From Streptomyces luteolifulvus (GTDB taxonomy: Bacteria > Actinomycetota > Actinomycetes > Streptomycetales > Streptomycetaceae): 64,000 nucleotides of DNA. The notes below the pieces were generated by a model that saw nothing but the letters and a program-made list of their open reading frames with translations, searched no databases and was not told the DNA's origin. Of the stretch, positions 8,896 through 17,491 are shown piece after piece; position 1 is the first letter of the stretch; the number at the start of each line of letters is the position of its first letter. Location: positions 112,837 through 176,836 of the forward strand of contig NZ_VZRB01000018.1 of assembly GCF_008806595.1 (NCBI RefSeq), written 5' to 3'. The translations under genes were made by a program, and so were the position numbers.

Positions 8896-9525
8896 ATGTC
8901 CGACACCGACAGGCACCCCACCGACCTGCCCGAACCGCGGGCCTTCGCCTCCGTGGACGAACTGGACGCGTGGCTCACCGGCCATCCGGCCCCCGGTCCC
9001 GGCCTCTGGGTGAAGGTGGCCAGGAAAGGGGCGGGCGTGGACTCCGTCACCGCCGGGGATGTCAACGACGTCGCCCTCTGCCACGGCTGGATCACCGGCC
9101 GGCGCAGAGGGCTGGACACGTCGTACTTCCTGCAGAGGATCACCCCGCGCAGGCCCCGCAGCGTCTGGTCGGCGGTCAACGTGCGGCGCGTGGGGGAGCT
9201 GACCGCGGCCGGCCGTATGCGCCCCGCCGGGCTCGCCGAGGTCGAGGCGGCGAACGCGGACGGGCGAGGGGCTGCCGCGTATGCGTCGCAGAAGGAGGCC
9301 GTCGTTCCCGAGGACCTCGTCGCCGCCCTGGAACGCAGTCCCCGCGCCAGGGCGGTCTTCGACGGGCTCGGCCGGACCGACCGGTACCTTGCCATGCTCG
9401 GCCTGCTCCGGGCGCGCACCGCCGAGAGCCGCAGGGCTCAACTGGCGGCGGCGGTCGCCAGGTTGGAGTCGGCGGGGGCGCCGCACGCTCACCCGGCGAG
9501 GCCGCCGAAGGTCACGCGTTCCTGA
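8896..9525 (+). CDS. YdeI/OmpD-associated family protein
   Basis: 209 residues from the ATG that gives MSDTDRHPTDLPEP. The family hallmark is visible: a hydrophobic LWVKVARKG strand, then VNDVALCHGWITGRRRGLD and the basic ITPRRPRSVWSAVNVRRVGEL block, followed by a C-terminal helical region. Members (YdeI-like, 'bacteriocin-protection' in some annotations) are cytosolic proteins of poorly defined function. The start has no clear ribosome binding site, so a leaderless transcript is possible. Its last 14 bases overlap the 3' end of the opposing YceI gene. Confidence 0.8.
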   Translation: MSDTDRHPTDLPEPRAFASVDELDAWLTGHPAPGPGLWVKVARKGAGVDSVTAGDVNDVALCHGWITGRRRGLDTSYFLQRITPRRPRSVWSAVNVRRVGELTAAGRMRPAGLAEVEAANADGRGAAAYASQKEAVVPEDLVAALERSPRARAVFDGLGRTDRYLAMLGLLRARTAESRRAQLAAAVARLESAGAPHAHPARPPKVTRS

Positions 9526-10135
9526 TCGCCGAGATGTCGAAGTTCAGCTTGATCTTGTCGGAGACCAGGACCCCGCCCGTCTCCAGCGCGGCGTTCCAGG
9601 TCAGGCCCCACTCGGAGCGCAGGATCTCCGCCCTGCCTTCGAAGCCGACGCGCTCGTTGCCGAAGGGGTCCTTCGCGGCGCCGTTGAACTCGAGGTCGAT
9701 GATGAGCGGCCGGGTGGTGCCGAGGATCGTCAGGTCACCGGTGATGCGGTAGTCGTCGCCGCCGAGGGCCTCCGCCTTGGTGGAGCGGAAGGTCATCGTG
9801 GGGAACTCTTCCGTCTTGAAGAAGTCCGCGCTCTTCAGGTGGCCGTCGCGGTCCGCGGAACCCGTGTCGATGCTGTCCATCTTGACGTCGATGGACGCCG
9901 TGGACTGCGCGGGATCGGTGCCGTCGAGGTGCAGCGAACCGCTGAAGTCGAGGAACTTGCCCTTGACGTTGGTGACCATGGCGTGGCGCGCGACGAAGCC
10001 GATCGTGGTGTGGGCGGCGTCGATCGAGTAGTCGCCGGTCAGCGCGGCGAGCTCGGGGCTCACACCCGCGGGCGCCGCGGCGGTGTCGGTCGTGACGGTG
10101 GTGTCGGTCGTGTTCCTGCGGCCGAAGAGACCCAT
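9512..10135 (-). CDS. YceI family protein (lipid/isoprenoid-binding beta-barrel fold)
   Basis: 207 residues. The ATG at MGLFGRRNTT was chosen because GGGAG lies just upstream; longer versions read through a repeat-rich leader. The YceI core begins at LTGDYSIDAAHTTIGFVARHAMVTNVKGKF and runs to the end (WGLTWNAALETGGVLVSDKIKLNFDIS). YceI proteins form a lipocalin-like barrel that binds long-chain isoprenoids or amides. This one lacks a signal peptide, as do most actinobacterial versions, so it should be cytosolic. A Thr/Ala-rich linker separates the first 10 residues from the core. The leader holds TTCAAC boxes consistent with a MarR-type regulator. Confidence 0.88.
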   Translation of the reverse strand: MGLFGRRNTTDTTVTTDTAAAPAGVSPELAALTGDYSIDAAHTTIGFVARHAMVTNVKGKFLDFSGSLHLDGTDPAQSTASIDVKMDSIDTGSADRDGHLKSADFFKTEEFPTMTFRSTKAEALGGDDYRITGDLTILGTTRPLIIDLEFNGAAKDPFGNERVGFEGRAEILRSEWGLTWNAALETGGVLVSDKIKLNFDISAIRNA

Positions 10136-10157
10136 GGTGTGCTCCCAGAGAGAGGAG

Positions 10158-10219
10158 GTTGAATGTTCAACGAGCTCAACAGGGGCGACGGTAAACCTAT
10201 TCCCGTTCAACTTTCAACT
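10158..10219. promoter_or_regulatory. TTCAAC boxes upstream of the YceI gene
   Basis: A perfect 14-base palindrome, GTTGAA-TG-TTCAAC (10158-10171), sits 23-36 bases before the YceI start. Related half-sites follow: CTCAAC at 10175-10180 and two TTCAAC copies in CGTTCAACTTTCAACTT (10204-10219). TTGAA/TTCAA palindromes of this type are common MarR-family operators; no MarR gene is adjacent. Confidence 0.5.
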
Positions 10220-10263
10220 TCATCGGGAACTTCATCGAGAACTTCGTACGGAACTTCACCGGG
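10216..10263. repeat. Four tandem 12-bp repeats and adjoining hairpin
   Basis: AACTTCATCGGG, AACTTCATCGAG, AACTTCGTACGG and AACTTCACCGGG follow one another at exactly 12-base spacing (10216, 10228, 10240, 10252). The last unit runs into the hairpin CCGGGC-CTTC-GCCCGG (10259-10274). The rest of the gene-free stretch up to 10545 holds the presumed accB promoter region and no further structure that I can identify. Confidence 0.7.
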
Positions 10264-10545
10264 CCTTCGCCCGGGGCTCCCCTGACGCCGGGGTTCCGCT
10301 ACGCTCTGGGCGGCCCGTCCGCCGACTGCGTCTCCGCGTCACTCCGGGGAGGGCATCTGCCACCCGGGGATATGAGGCGGCTCCCGGCCGACGGCTTTGT
10401 GCGACCCCCACAAGCCAGACGCCCTCTGAGCAGTCGGAACGCCTGCATACCGCTGTGGTTCTGTTCAGTGGTACCAGGAAAACGGGCCGGAGACTGTACG
10501 GAGTCAACGGCTCGCTTTCCTTGCTCCACTTCGTAAGGTCGCTAC

Positions 10546-12165
10546 ATGACCGTTTTGGAAGAGGCGCCGGGTGAGGCGACGAGCGAGTCGACGGGTGAGC
10601 CGGCGGTAGAGCCGGCGGACGCGCGCGGGCGAGTGGCCGAGCTGCACGAGATCCGTGCCCAGGCGCTGGCCGGGCCGAGCGAAAAGGCGACCGCCGCGCA
10701 GCACGCCAAGGGCAAGCTGACCGCGCGGGAGCGGATCGAGCTGCTGCTTGACCCGGGCACCTTCCGCGAGGTCGAGCAGCTGCGCCGGCACCGGGCGACC
10801 GGCTTCGGCCTGGAGGCCAAGAAGCCGCACACCGACGGTGTCATCACCGGCTGGGGCACGGTGGAGGGCCGTACGGTCTTCGTCTACGCCCATGACTTCC
10901 GCATCTTCGGCGGCGCACTGGGCGAGGCCCACGCCACCAAGATCCACAAGATCATGGACATGGCCATCTCGGCGGGCGCGCCCCTGGTGTCCCTGAACGA
11001 CGGCGCCGGCGCCCGTATCCAGGAAGGCGTCTCGGCCCTGGCGGGCTACGGCGGCATCTTCCAGCGCAACACCAAGGCGTCCGGGGTCATCCCGCAGATC
11101 AGCGTGATGCTCGGCCCGTGCGCGGGCGGCGCGGCCTACAGCCCCGCCCTCACGGACTTCGTGTTCATGGTCCGCGAGACCTCGCAGATGTTCATCACCG
11201 GCCCCGACGTGGTCAAGGCCGTCACCGGTGAGGAGATCACCCAGAACGGCCTCGGCGGCGCCGATGTGCACGCCGAGACCTCCGGTGTGTGCCACTTCGC
11301 GTACGACGACGAGGAGACGTGCATCGCCGAGGTGCGCTACCTCCTGTCCCTGCTCCCGCAGAACAACCGGGAGAACCCGCCGCGCGTGGAGTGCACCGAC
11401 GCCGTGGACCGCCGCAGCGATGTGCTGCTGGACCTGGTCCCGGCGGACGGCAACCGCCCCTACGACATGGCCAAGGTCATCGAGGAGATCGTCGACGACG
11501 GCGACTACCTCGAAGTCCACGAGCGCTGGGCCCGCAACATCATCTGCGCGCTGGCCCGTCTGGACGGCCAGGTGGTCGGCATCATCGCCAACCAGCCGCA
11601 GACGCTGGCCGGGGTCCTCGACATCGAGGCCTCGGAGAAGGCCGCGCGATTCGTCCAGATGTGCGACGCGTTCAACATCCCGATCATCACTCTTCTGGAC
11701 GTCCCCGGCTTTCTCCCGGGCGTCGACCAGGAGCACGGTGGAATCATCCGCCACGGCGCGAAGCTGCTGTACGCCTACTGCAACGCGACCGTTCCGCGGA
11801 TCTCGCTGATCCTGCGCAAGGCGTACGGAGGTGCCTACATCGTCATGGACAGCCAGTCCATCGGTGCGGACCTGACGTACGCGTGGCCGACGAACGAGAT
11901 CGCGGTGATGGGCGCGGAGGGTGCCGCCAACGTCATCTTCCGCCGCCAGATCGCCGAGGCCGAGGACCCCGAGGCCATGCGGACCCGCATGGTCAAGGAG
12001 TACAAGTCAGAACTCATGCACCCGTACTACGCGGCCGAGCGCGGCCTGGTGGACGACGTGATCGACCCCGCGGAGACCCGTGAGGTGCTGATCCAGTCGC
12101 TGGCGATGCTGCATACCAAGCACGCCGACCTGCCCTCCCGCAAGCACGGCAACCCCCCGCAGTAA
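10546..12165 (+). CDS. accB: Acyl-CoA carboxylase beta (carboxyltransferase) subunit, acetyl-CoA type
   Basis: 539 residues. The carboxyltransferase subunit moves CO2 from biotin on the alpha subunit to acetyl- or propionyl-CoA, supplying malonyl-CoA for fatty acids and polyketides. Both crotonase-like halves are present: the N-half with LNDGAGARIQEGVSALAGYGGIF and the C-half with the oxyanion Gly pairs in PGFLPGVDQEHGGIIRHGAK and RKAYGGAYIVM. Residue 432 (AYGGAY-I) is Ile. S. coelicolor PccB has Asp at this specificity position (Asp422), while AccB has Ile, which lets acetyl-CoA fit. The epsilon subunit gene follows, as expected for the AccB-AccE pair. The biotinylated alpha subunit is not in the window. 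Confidence 0.93.
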   Translation: MTVLEEAPGEATSESTGEPAVEPADARGRVAELHEIRAQALAGPSEKATAAQHAKGKLTARERIELLLDPGTFREVEQLRRHRATGFGLEAKKPHTDGVITGWGTVEGRTVFVYAHDFRIFGGALGEAHATKIHKIMDMAISAGAPLVSLNDGAGARIQEGVSALAGYGGIFQRNTKASGVIPQISVMLGPCAGGAAYSPALTDFVFMVRETSQMFITGPDVVKAVTGEEITQNGLGGADVHAETSGVCHFAYDDEETCIAEVRYLLSLLPQNNRENPPRVECTDAVDRRSDVLLDLVPADGNRPYDMAKVIEEIVDDGDYLEVHERWARNIICALARLDGQVVGIIANQPQTLAGVLDIEASEKAARFVQMCDAFNIPIITLLDVPGFLPGVDQEHGGIIRHGAKLLYAYCNATVPRISLILRKAYGGAYIVMDSQSIGADLTYAWPTNEIAVMGAEGAANVIFRRQIAEAEDPEAMRTRMVKEYKSELMHPYYAAERGLVDDVIDPAETREVLIQSLAMLHTKHADLPSRKHGNPPQ

Positions 12166-12230
12166 TCCAGCGGATCCGCGGTAACCCAGCGGTTCCCCCG
12201 CGGAAACCTCTCTCACGGAGACTGAGACCT

Positions 12231-12419
12231 ATGAGCACTCCTGACATCCGCGTCGAGAAGGGCCACGCCGAGCCCGAGGAGGTCGCCGCCATCACGGCCG
12301 TCCTGCTGGCCCGCGCCGCGGCCGCCCCGTCGGCCCCGGTCCACCGCGGCCGCCTCAAGGCCGGCTGGCGCCGCCTGGAACGCGAGCCGGGCTTCCGCGC
12401 CCCGCACAGCTGGCACTGA
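12231..12419 (+). CDS. accE: Acyl-CoA carboxylase epsilon subunit
   Basis: 62 residues starting at ATG with GGAGACTGAGACCT upstream. The sequence matches the actinobacterial AccE/PccE pattern: a charged N-terminus (IRVEKGHAEPEEVAAITAVLLARAAA), an Ala/Pro linker, and the terminal WRRLEREPGFRAPHSWH block. The epsilon subunit bridges alpha and beta subunits and stimulates carboxylase activity. It lies 65 bases after accB on the same strand, presumably co-transcribed, and is followed at once by a strong terminator. Confidence 0.93.
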   Translation: MSTPDIRVEKGHAEPEEVAAITAVLLARAAAAPSAPVHRGRLKAGWRRLEREPGFRAPHSWH

Positions 12420-12431
12420 GCCAATACGAAC

Positions 12432-12463
12432 AAGGAGGGCCCCTCTCGAGAGGGGCCCTCCTT
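12432..12463 (+). terminator. Terminator of accB-accE
   Basis: A perfect 32-base palindrome with 16-base half-sites (AAGGAGGGCCCCTCTC and its complement) begins 12 bases after the accE stop. It is the strongest simple hairpin in this part of the window. Confidence 0.85.
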
Positions 12464-12468
12464 CAGTG

Positions 12469-12545
12469 CGCCCAAAAGGGGCGCGGGGAACTGCGCGATC
12501 AGCCACAGAGCTGCCGCAGACGGCCGACAACCGCCCGGGGCAGCC
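12469..12545. repeat. Dispersed Streptomyces intergenic repeat
   Basis: The segment following the accE terminator begins CGCCCAAAAGGGGCGCGG and continues GGAACTGCGCGATCAGCC, then a CCGCAGACGGCCGACAACC block. I recognise this string as one of the common dispersed sequences found downstream of Streptomyces genes, distinct from the element at 1076-1170. The first part folds as GCGCCC-AAAA-GGGGCGC. Confidence 0.65.
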
Positions 12546-12563
12546 CAGTGGCCGCACATCCAA

Positions 12564-13145
12564 TTACCGCAACCGCGCCATCAGCGCATGCTCCACGAGA
12601 GTGATCAGCGCGGACTTGGCGTCAGCCCGATGCCTCGCATCCGTCGTGATGATCGGCGTGTCCGGACCGATCTGAAGGGCCTCCCGGACCTCGTCCGGGT
12701 TGTACGGCTGCTGCCCGTCGAACCCGTTGAGCGCGATGACGAACGGCAGCCCGCTGTTCTCGAAGTAGTCGACCGCGGGGAAGCAGTCGGCCAGACGCCG
12801 GGTGTCGACCAGCACGATGGCACCGATCGCGCCGCGCACCAGGTCGTCCCACATGAACCAGAAGCGGTCCTGGCCGGGCGTGCCGAACAGGTACAGGATC
12901 AGGTCCTGGTCCAGGGTGATACGGCCGAAGTCCATGGCGACCGTGGTGGTCGTCTTGTCTCCGGTGTGGGTGAGGTCGTCGATGCCCGCCGAAGCAGACG
13001 TCATGACGGCCTCCGTGCGCAGCGGGTTGATCTCCGAGACGGCGCCGACGAACGTGGTCTTGCCCACGCCGAAGCCGCCCGCCACCACGATCTTCGCGGA
13101 GGTGGTGGAGCGGGAAGGACCGCCGCTAGAGCTTGCGAAGTCCAC
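12564..13145 (-). CDS. cvnD2: CvnD-type small GTPase of conservon 2
   Basis: 193 residues, GTG start, overlapping the end of cvnC by 20 bases. P-loop GGFGVGKTTF (G1) and the switch motif GTPGQDRFWFMW (G3) mark a Ras/Arf-like GTPase. The usual G4 NKxD is replaced by ALNGFDGQQ, a feature of this family. Conservons assemble a membrane-associated, G-protein-like signalling complex in actinomycetes. From about residue 13 onward it differs from the GTPase of the neighbouring conservon at only about six positions. Symbols follow S. coelicolor numbering by synteny (cvn2 = SCO5540-5537, from memory). Confidence 0.9.
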   Translation of the reverse strand: MDFASSSGGPSRSTTSAKIVVAGGFGVGKTTFVGAVSEINPLRTEAVMTSASAGIDDLTHTGDKTTTTVAMDFGRITLDQDLILYLFGTPGQDRFWFMWDDLVRGAIGAIVLVDTRRLADCFPAVDYFENSGLPFVIALNGFDGQQPYNPDEVREALQIGPDTPIITTDARHRADAKSALITLVEHALMARLR

Positions 13146-13707
13146 TGAGCACCCTTTCGAGCAGTGTCACGTCTGGCTGGCCGCCGGCGTTCTCGTCGCC
13201 GCCGGGCTGATGGATCGCGACCAGTCCCGCCTCCGCCAAGTCGGCGACGAGAATTCTGGCCACGCCGAGAGGGATCGTCAGCAGGGCCGAGATCTCGGCC
13301 ACCGACTTGATCTCCCGGCAGAGATTGCAGATCCGCTGATGCTCGGGCAGCTGGCCCTGCATCTGGTGCGGTTGCGCGGTGGTGTGCACCAGCGCCTCGA
13401 TGGCGAGCTGGTAGCGCGGCCTGGTGCGGCCGCCCGTCATGGCGTACGGGCGCACCAGGGGGTTGTTCGCGGCTGCGGCGGGTGCCGGCTCAGGGGTACG
13501 GCGCTGCGGCTGCACGGGCTGGATGCGCGGCGCGGGCGGCTGGTCGTACGGCGAGGGCCCGGGGCCCTGGGGGGCGTACGGCTGCCGCGGCTGGCTCGGT
13601 GCGGAGGGGAAGTTGTAACGGTTCGGGTTCCGGGAACCGTCGCCCTGGCCCTGTCCGGGACCGTACGACCAGTTGCCCGAGGGCGAACCGCCTGGGGGTG
13701 TTGCCAC
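13126..13707 (-). CDS. cvnC2: CvnC-type DUF742 protein of conservon 2
   Basis: 193 residues. The GTG start (VATPPGGSP) was chosen because GGAGGAGGAGAG lies directly upstream. The first 85 residues are Pro/Gly/Gln/Tyr-rich and look disordered. The DUF742 winged-helix domain follows (VRPYAMTGGRTRPRYQLAIEA, LPEHQRICNLCREIKSVAEISALL, LGVARILVADLAEAGLV) and ends in LLERVLSGLRKL. It is a cytoplasmic component of the conservon complex, possibly DNA- or partner-binding. The N-terminal extension is much longer than in the CvnC of the second conservon (131 residues), so the extension is the main difference between the paralogues. Confidence 0.88.
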   Translation of the reverse strand: MATPPGGSPSGNWSYGPGQGQGDGSRNPNRYNFPSAPSQPRQPYAPQGPGPSPYDQPPAPRIQPVQPQRRTPEPAPAAAANNPLVRPYAMTGGRTRPRYQLAIEALVHTTAQPHQMQGQLPEHQRICNLCREIKSVAEISALLTIPLGVARILVADLAEAGLVAIHQPGGDENAGGQPDVTLLERVLSGLRKL

Positions 13708-13803
13708 TTTCTCTCCTCCTCCGACTGTGCCTGGCACCCATGACCTTGATGCCGCGTCCCGAAACCTTACGGCCCCGGGACGCCAAAACGCACCGTCCGG
13801 CCG

Positions 13804-14226
13804 TTAGTTGAGCAGGCTCCCCTGGAGCTCCGCACGCAGATCGGGCGTCAGGACCGTACCGGCACGGTCCACCAGAAGCGCCATCTCGTACCCAATGAGG
13901 CCGATGTCCGCCTCCGGGTGTGCGAGAACCGCGAGCGACGAACCGTCGGAGATGGACATGAGGAAGAGGAATCCCCGCTCCATCTCCACAACCGTCTGGT
14001 TCACGCTGCCGCCCTCGAAGATGCGGGAGGCGCCTGCCGTCAGAGACGTCAGACCTGAGGCGACGGCCGCGAGCTGGTCGGCGCGGTCGCGCGGAAAGCC
14101 TTCGGACATCGCCAGAAGGAGTCCGTCGGCGGAGACCACCACCGTGTGGGACACCCCGGGGGTGTTGTCCACGAAGTTGGTGATCAACCAGTTCAGGTTC
14201 TGTGCCGCCTGGCTCATCGGGCTCAC
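13804..14226 (-). CDS. cvnB2: CvnB-type roadblock/LC7 protein of conservon 2
   Basis: 140 residues from a GTG just after the cvnA2 stop. This start sits 7 bases after GGAG; the usual annotated ATG three codons later (14217) is 16 bases from the same site and gives 137 residues. The protein is a single roadblock/LC7 domain (LITNFVDNTPGVSHTVVVSADGLLLAMSEGF), a family that acts as GTPase-activating or scaffold partners of small GTPases. It differs from the CvnB of the neighbouring conservon at only about six positions. It is transcribed with cvnA, cvnC and cvnD. Confidence 0.9.
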   Translation of the reverse strand: MSPMSQAAQNLNWLITNFVDNTPGVSHTVVVSADGLLLAMSEGFPRDRADQLAAVASGLTSLTAGASRIFEGGSVNQTVVEMERGFLFLMSISDGSSLAVLAHPEADIGLIGYEMALLVDRAGTVLTPDLRAELQGSLLN

Positions 14227-14227
14227 A

Positions 14228-17200
14228 CTAACGCTCCTGGTTGTAGGTGCTGTCAGGACCGAAGCCCTGGTCGTTCGTTTCACTGCCTGCGGTGCGTCCC
14301 CGCTGGACACCCCGGCGCAGGTTGCTCAGCCTGCCCCGGACGTCCTCGGGAGCGCGGGAGACCTGTGGGCCTCCCTGTGGGGTCGACGTGGCGGCTCCCT
14401 CGACCAGGTTGGCCTTGGGCACCCGCCGCGGCAGGCCGGAGGAGGTCACCCCGCCCGCCTTGGGCTTGCGGAGCTGCGAAGCCTGCTGCCAGCGCTCGTC
14501 GTTCGCCGAACGCCAGTCGCCGCTGCCGTTCCGCTCCGGCGTGGAGGCCGGCTGCTCCGGGACCGCGGGCCGCGCACCGCCGGTGCCGCTCGCGGCGGAT
14601 CCCCGGCGCGGAAGCCCGGCGTCCGTCAGCTGGTGGGTGGAGGTGGCCGATCCCGGCCGGTCGAAGCCTACGCGGTCACGCTCCCTCACGTCAGCGGCCT
14701 GCGCAGATTCCGTTTCCGGAGCGTAATGGTCCGGGTAGCCGTTCTGGTAGCCGTTCTGCTGGGGCCAGTCGTCCTGGTAGGCACGCTCCTCGAAGCCCGA
14801 GTAGGACTCCGGGCCGGCGGCGTGCACGGCCGCGGGCTCCTCCTGGACCGGCTCCGCATACCCGGGCTCCGGATAGCCGCCGTTGGACGGGAAACCGTCG
14901 TTGCCCGGCAGGCCCCCGTTCGGCGCGTAGTACGGCTCGTCGTACGACGGCTGCTGCGACTCGTCGTACTCACCGCGCTGCGGCTCCTCGTACGGCGCCT
15001 GCTGGTCCTCGTACGGCTGCTGGCGGTCGTACGCGGCCTGCTGGTCCTGGTAGCCGCCGCTGCCGTTGTCGTAGCCGGGCTGCGCATCGAAGCCGTCGGC
15101 GTAGGCGGCCTCGTGAGGCTGCTCGGCAGCCCCGCCCTGGGCCTGGGCCTCCAGGGCCGCACGGCGCTCCTCACGCATCAGGGAGCGGCCCACCGGGTCC
15201 AGCTCCCGGATGTCGTCCGGGACGTCGGAGTAGCGGCTGTCGTCGAAGCCGAGCTCCGCGGCCGTACGCATCGGCAGGCCGTTGTTGAAGTCCTCGCCCC
15301 CGAAGTTCTGCTCCGGGATGATCTGCGAGACCGTGAACTCGTCGCGCTGCTGCGCCTCGCCGCCACCGCCGTGGGTGATCGCGTCGGGCAGCATGACCAG
15401 CGAGGTGGTGCCGGCCTGCTCGCCCGAGGGACGCAGCTGGACACGGATGCCGTGCCGGTCGGACAGCCGGCCGACCACGAACAGGCCCATGCGCTGGGAG
15501 ATCGCGGCGTCCACGGTCGGCGGGTTGGCCAGCTTGTGGTTGATGTCCGCGAAGTCCTCGGCGGTCAGACCGATGCCCTTGTCGTGGATCTCGATCATGA
15601 CCCGACCGTCGGGGAGACGGGTGGCCGTCACACGAACCTTGGTCTGCGGCGAGGAGAACGTCGTGGCGTTCTCCAGGAGCTCGGCCAGCAGGTGCACGAG
15701 GTCGGTCACGGCGCGGCCGTGGATCTCGGCCTCCGGGACACCCGACAGCTCGATGCGCTCGTACTGCTCCACCTCGGAGGACGCGGCGCGCAGCACGTCG
15801 ACCAGCGGGACCGGCTGGTCCCAGCGGCGGCCGGGCTCCTCGCCGGCGAGGACGAGGAGGTTCTCGCCGTTGCGGCGCATACGGGTCGCCAGGTGGTCCA
15901 GGCGGAAGAGGTTCTCCAGCTGGTCCGGGTCGGCCTCGTTGTTCTCCAGGTCGGTGATCAGGGTCAGCTGGCCCTCGATCAGCGACTGGTTGCGGCGCGA
16001 GAGGTTGGTGAAGATCGCGTTGATGTTGCCCCGCAGCAGGGCCTGCTCGGCGGCGAGCCGGACGGCCTCGCGGTGGACCTGGTCGAAGGCCCGGGCGACC
16101 TCGCCGATCTCGTCCCTGGTGTTGATCGGGATGGGCTGGACACGGGTGTCCACGCGCCCCGGGTCGGTGCGCGAGAGCTGGTCGACCAGCATCGGCAGAC
16201 GCTGCTCGGCGATGCCGAAGGCGGCGTTGCGCAGCTGGCGCATCGCCCGGCTCATCTGGCGGGCCACCATGCCGGCCAGGATGAACGCGGCGAGCAGGGC
16301 GACCACGACGGCGGCACCGGTGATCAACGCGTCCTGCTTGGCGTCGTCGGCGATGCTGGACGCCTCGTTCACCGCCTTGTCGGCCATGTTCGACTCGATC
16401 TGGCGGTAGGCGTTGAACTTGAGGGTGTTGACCGCCCACCAGTTCTGCGCGGTGACGCCCTGCTGGGCGAGCGCGGCGCGGTCGGCCGGGTCCGTGGACT
16501 TCAGCGTCGCGAGGGCCGCGACCATCTTGGTCGGGTCGGACGGCGGCGGGGTGTACGTCTCGCCGTCGGCGGCGGCCTGCTGCGCGGCCTGCTTGGCCAT
16601 CGCCGCGCCGTCCGCCTTGATCTTCGTCTTGGCGTCCTCGAGGGCCTTCGCGTCGGCCTCGGTGCCACCGCCGATGTACTCCTCGATGGCGATGCCCTCG
16701 AGGTAGGCGTACGAGGACAGGGCGACCCGCTGGCTGGCGAAGCTGCCGTCGCCGGGGCCGGGCTTGACCAGCAGGTGCATACCGATGGAGCGCTCCAGCG
16801 ACAGCGCCGCCTTGGTGAGCGAGATCGCGTAGACCGTACGGCCGTAGCTGGTGATGTTTCCGGTGCCCAGACCGAGCTCGTTGGCGAACTCCATCAAGGG
16901 GTGTGCGATCTTGACGTAGCCCTCTTCGGTCTTCACACCGGTGAGCTTGGGGGAGACGTAGGCGGCCTGGCGCAGTGCCTGGAGCTTGGGCTCCTCGGCG
17001 CGGAACAGCTGGAGGCGGCGCTGCAGACCGGCCGTCTGCGGCATGTCCTGCGCGGCCTGGTCGAAGGCGTCGGCAGCCTGGTCCGTCGCCGCGCGGATCG
17101 AGGTGACGGTGGCCTTGTCCTTGGCGGACTGGCTCTTGCCCTTCAGCAGCGGAGCGGCGGTGACGTCACGCTCGTTGTAGAGGGCGTCGCCGTAGGCCAG

Positions 17201-17491
17201 GGAGGCCCGCACCAGACGTGCGGTGCTCTCCGCGTCCTCGGCCTCCTGCCAGGTGTCGATCGACGCCTTCACCTGGAAGCCGCCCATGACGAGGCCGACC
17301 AGCACGGGTATGAGCAGGATCGCGTTCAGCCGGGTCGGCACGCGCCAGTTGCGCGGGGAGAGACGGCCGCCGCTGCGAGCTGGGGCGGCCGTCGGCTCCG
17401 GACCGGGCACAGGGGCGGGCGCCGCTCCGCGCGGCGGCGGGGTGAAGTTGCCCCGGGCCGACGGCTCGGGACCGTTCTTGCTTCGCCTCAC
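14228..17491 (-). CDS. cvnA2: CvnA-type sensor histidine-kinase-like protein of conservon 2
   Basis: 1087 residues, GTG start. A basic, Pro-rich N-terminus precedes TM1 (about 55-75, LNAILLIPVLVGLVMGGF). An extracellular, mostly helical nitrate/nitrite-sensor-like domain (about 78-385) ends at TM2 (about 388-412, ITGAAVVVALLAAFILAGM). A HAMP-like segment, a helical dimerisation region and a HATPase_c domain follow, with VMIEIHDKGIGLTAED (N/G1 box) and RMGLFVVGRLSDRHGI. The last 350 residues are low-complexity (Gln/Tyr/Pro-rich) and end in a conserved GLPRRVPKANLV ... VRGRLSNLRRGV block. As in other conservon sensors I see no canonical phospho-acceptor H-box, so signalling is probably through CvnB-D rather than a response regulator. 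Confidence 0.9.
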   Translation of the reverse strand: MRRSKNGPEPSARGNFTPPPRGAAPAPVPGPEPTAAPARSGGRLSPRNWRVPTRLNAILLIPVLVGLVMGGFQVKASIDTWQEAEDAESTARLVRASLAYGDALYNERDVTAAPLLKGKSQSAKDKATVTSIRAATDQAADAFDQAAQDMPQTAGLQRRLQLFRAEEPKLQALRQAAYVSPKLTGVKTEEGYVKIAHPLMEFANELGLGTGNITSYGRTVYAISLTKAALSLERSIGMHLLVKPGPGDGSFASQRVALSSYAYLEGIAIEEYIGGGTEADAKALEDAKTKIKADGAAMAKQAAQQAAADGETYTPPPSDPTKMVAALATLKSTDPADRAALAQQGVTAQNWWAVNTLKFNAYRQIESNMADKAVNEASSIADDAKQDALITGAAVVVALLAAFILAGMVARQMSRAMRQLRNAAFGIAEQRLPMLVDQLSRTDPGRVDTRVQPIPINTRDEIGEVARAFDQVHREAVRLAAEQALLRGNINAIFTNLSRRNQSLIEGQLTLITDLENNEADPDQLENLFRLDHLATRMRRNGENLLVLAGEEPGRRWDQPVPLVDVLRAASSEVEQYERIELSGVPEAEIHGRAVTDLVHLLAELLENATTFSSPQTKVRVTATRLPDGRVMIEIHDKGIGLTAEDFADINHKLANPPTVDAAISQRMGLFVVGRLSDRHGIRVQLRPSGEQAGTTSLVMLPDAITHGGGGEAQQRDEFTVSQIIPEQNFGGEDFNNGLPMRTAAELGFDDSRYSDVPDDIRELDPVGRSLMREERRAALEAQAQGGAAEQPHEAAYADGFDAQPGYDNGSGGYQDQQAAYDRQQPYEDQQAPYEEPQRGEYDESQQPSYDEPYYAPNGGLPGNDGFPSNGGYPEPGYAEPVQEEPAAVHAAGPESYSGFEERAYQDDWPQQNGYQNGYPDHYAPETESAQAADVRERDRVGFDRPGSATSTHQLTDAGLPRRGSAASGTGGARPAVPEQPASTPERNGSGDWRSANDERWQQASQLRKPKAGGVTSSGLPRRVPKANLVEGAATSTPQGGPQVSRAPEDVRGRLSNLRRGVQRGRTAGSETNDQGFGPDSTYNQER

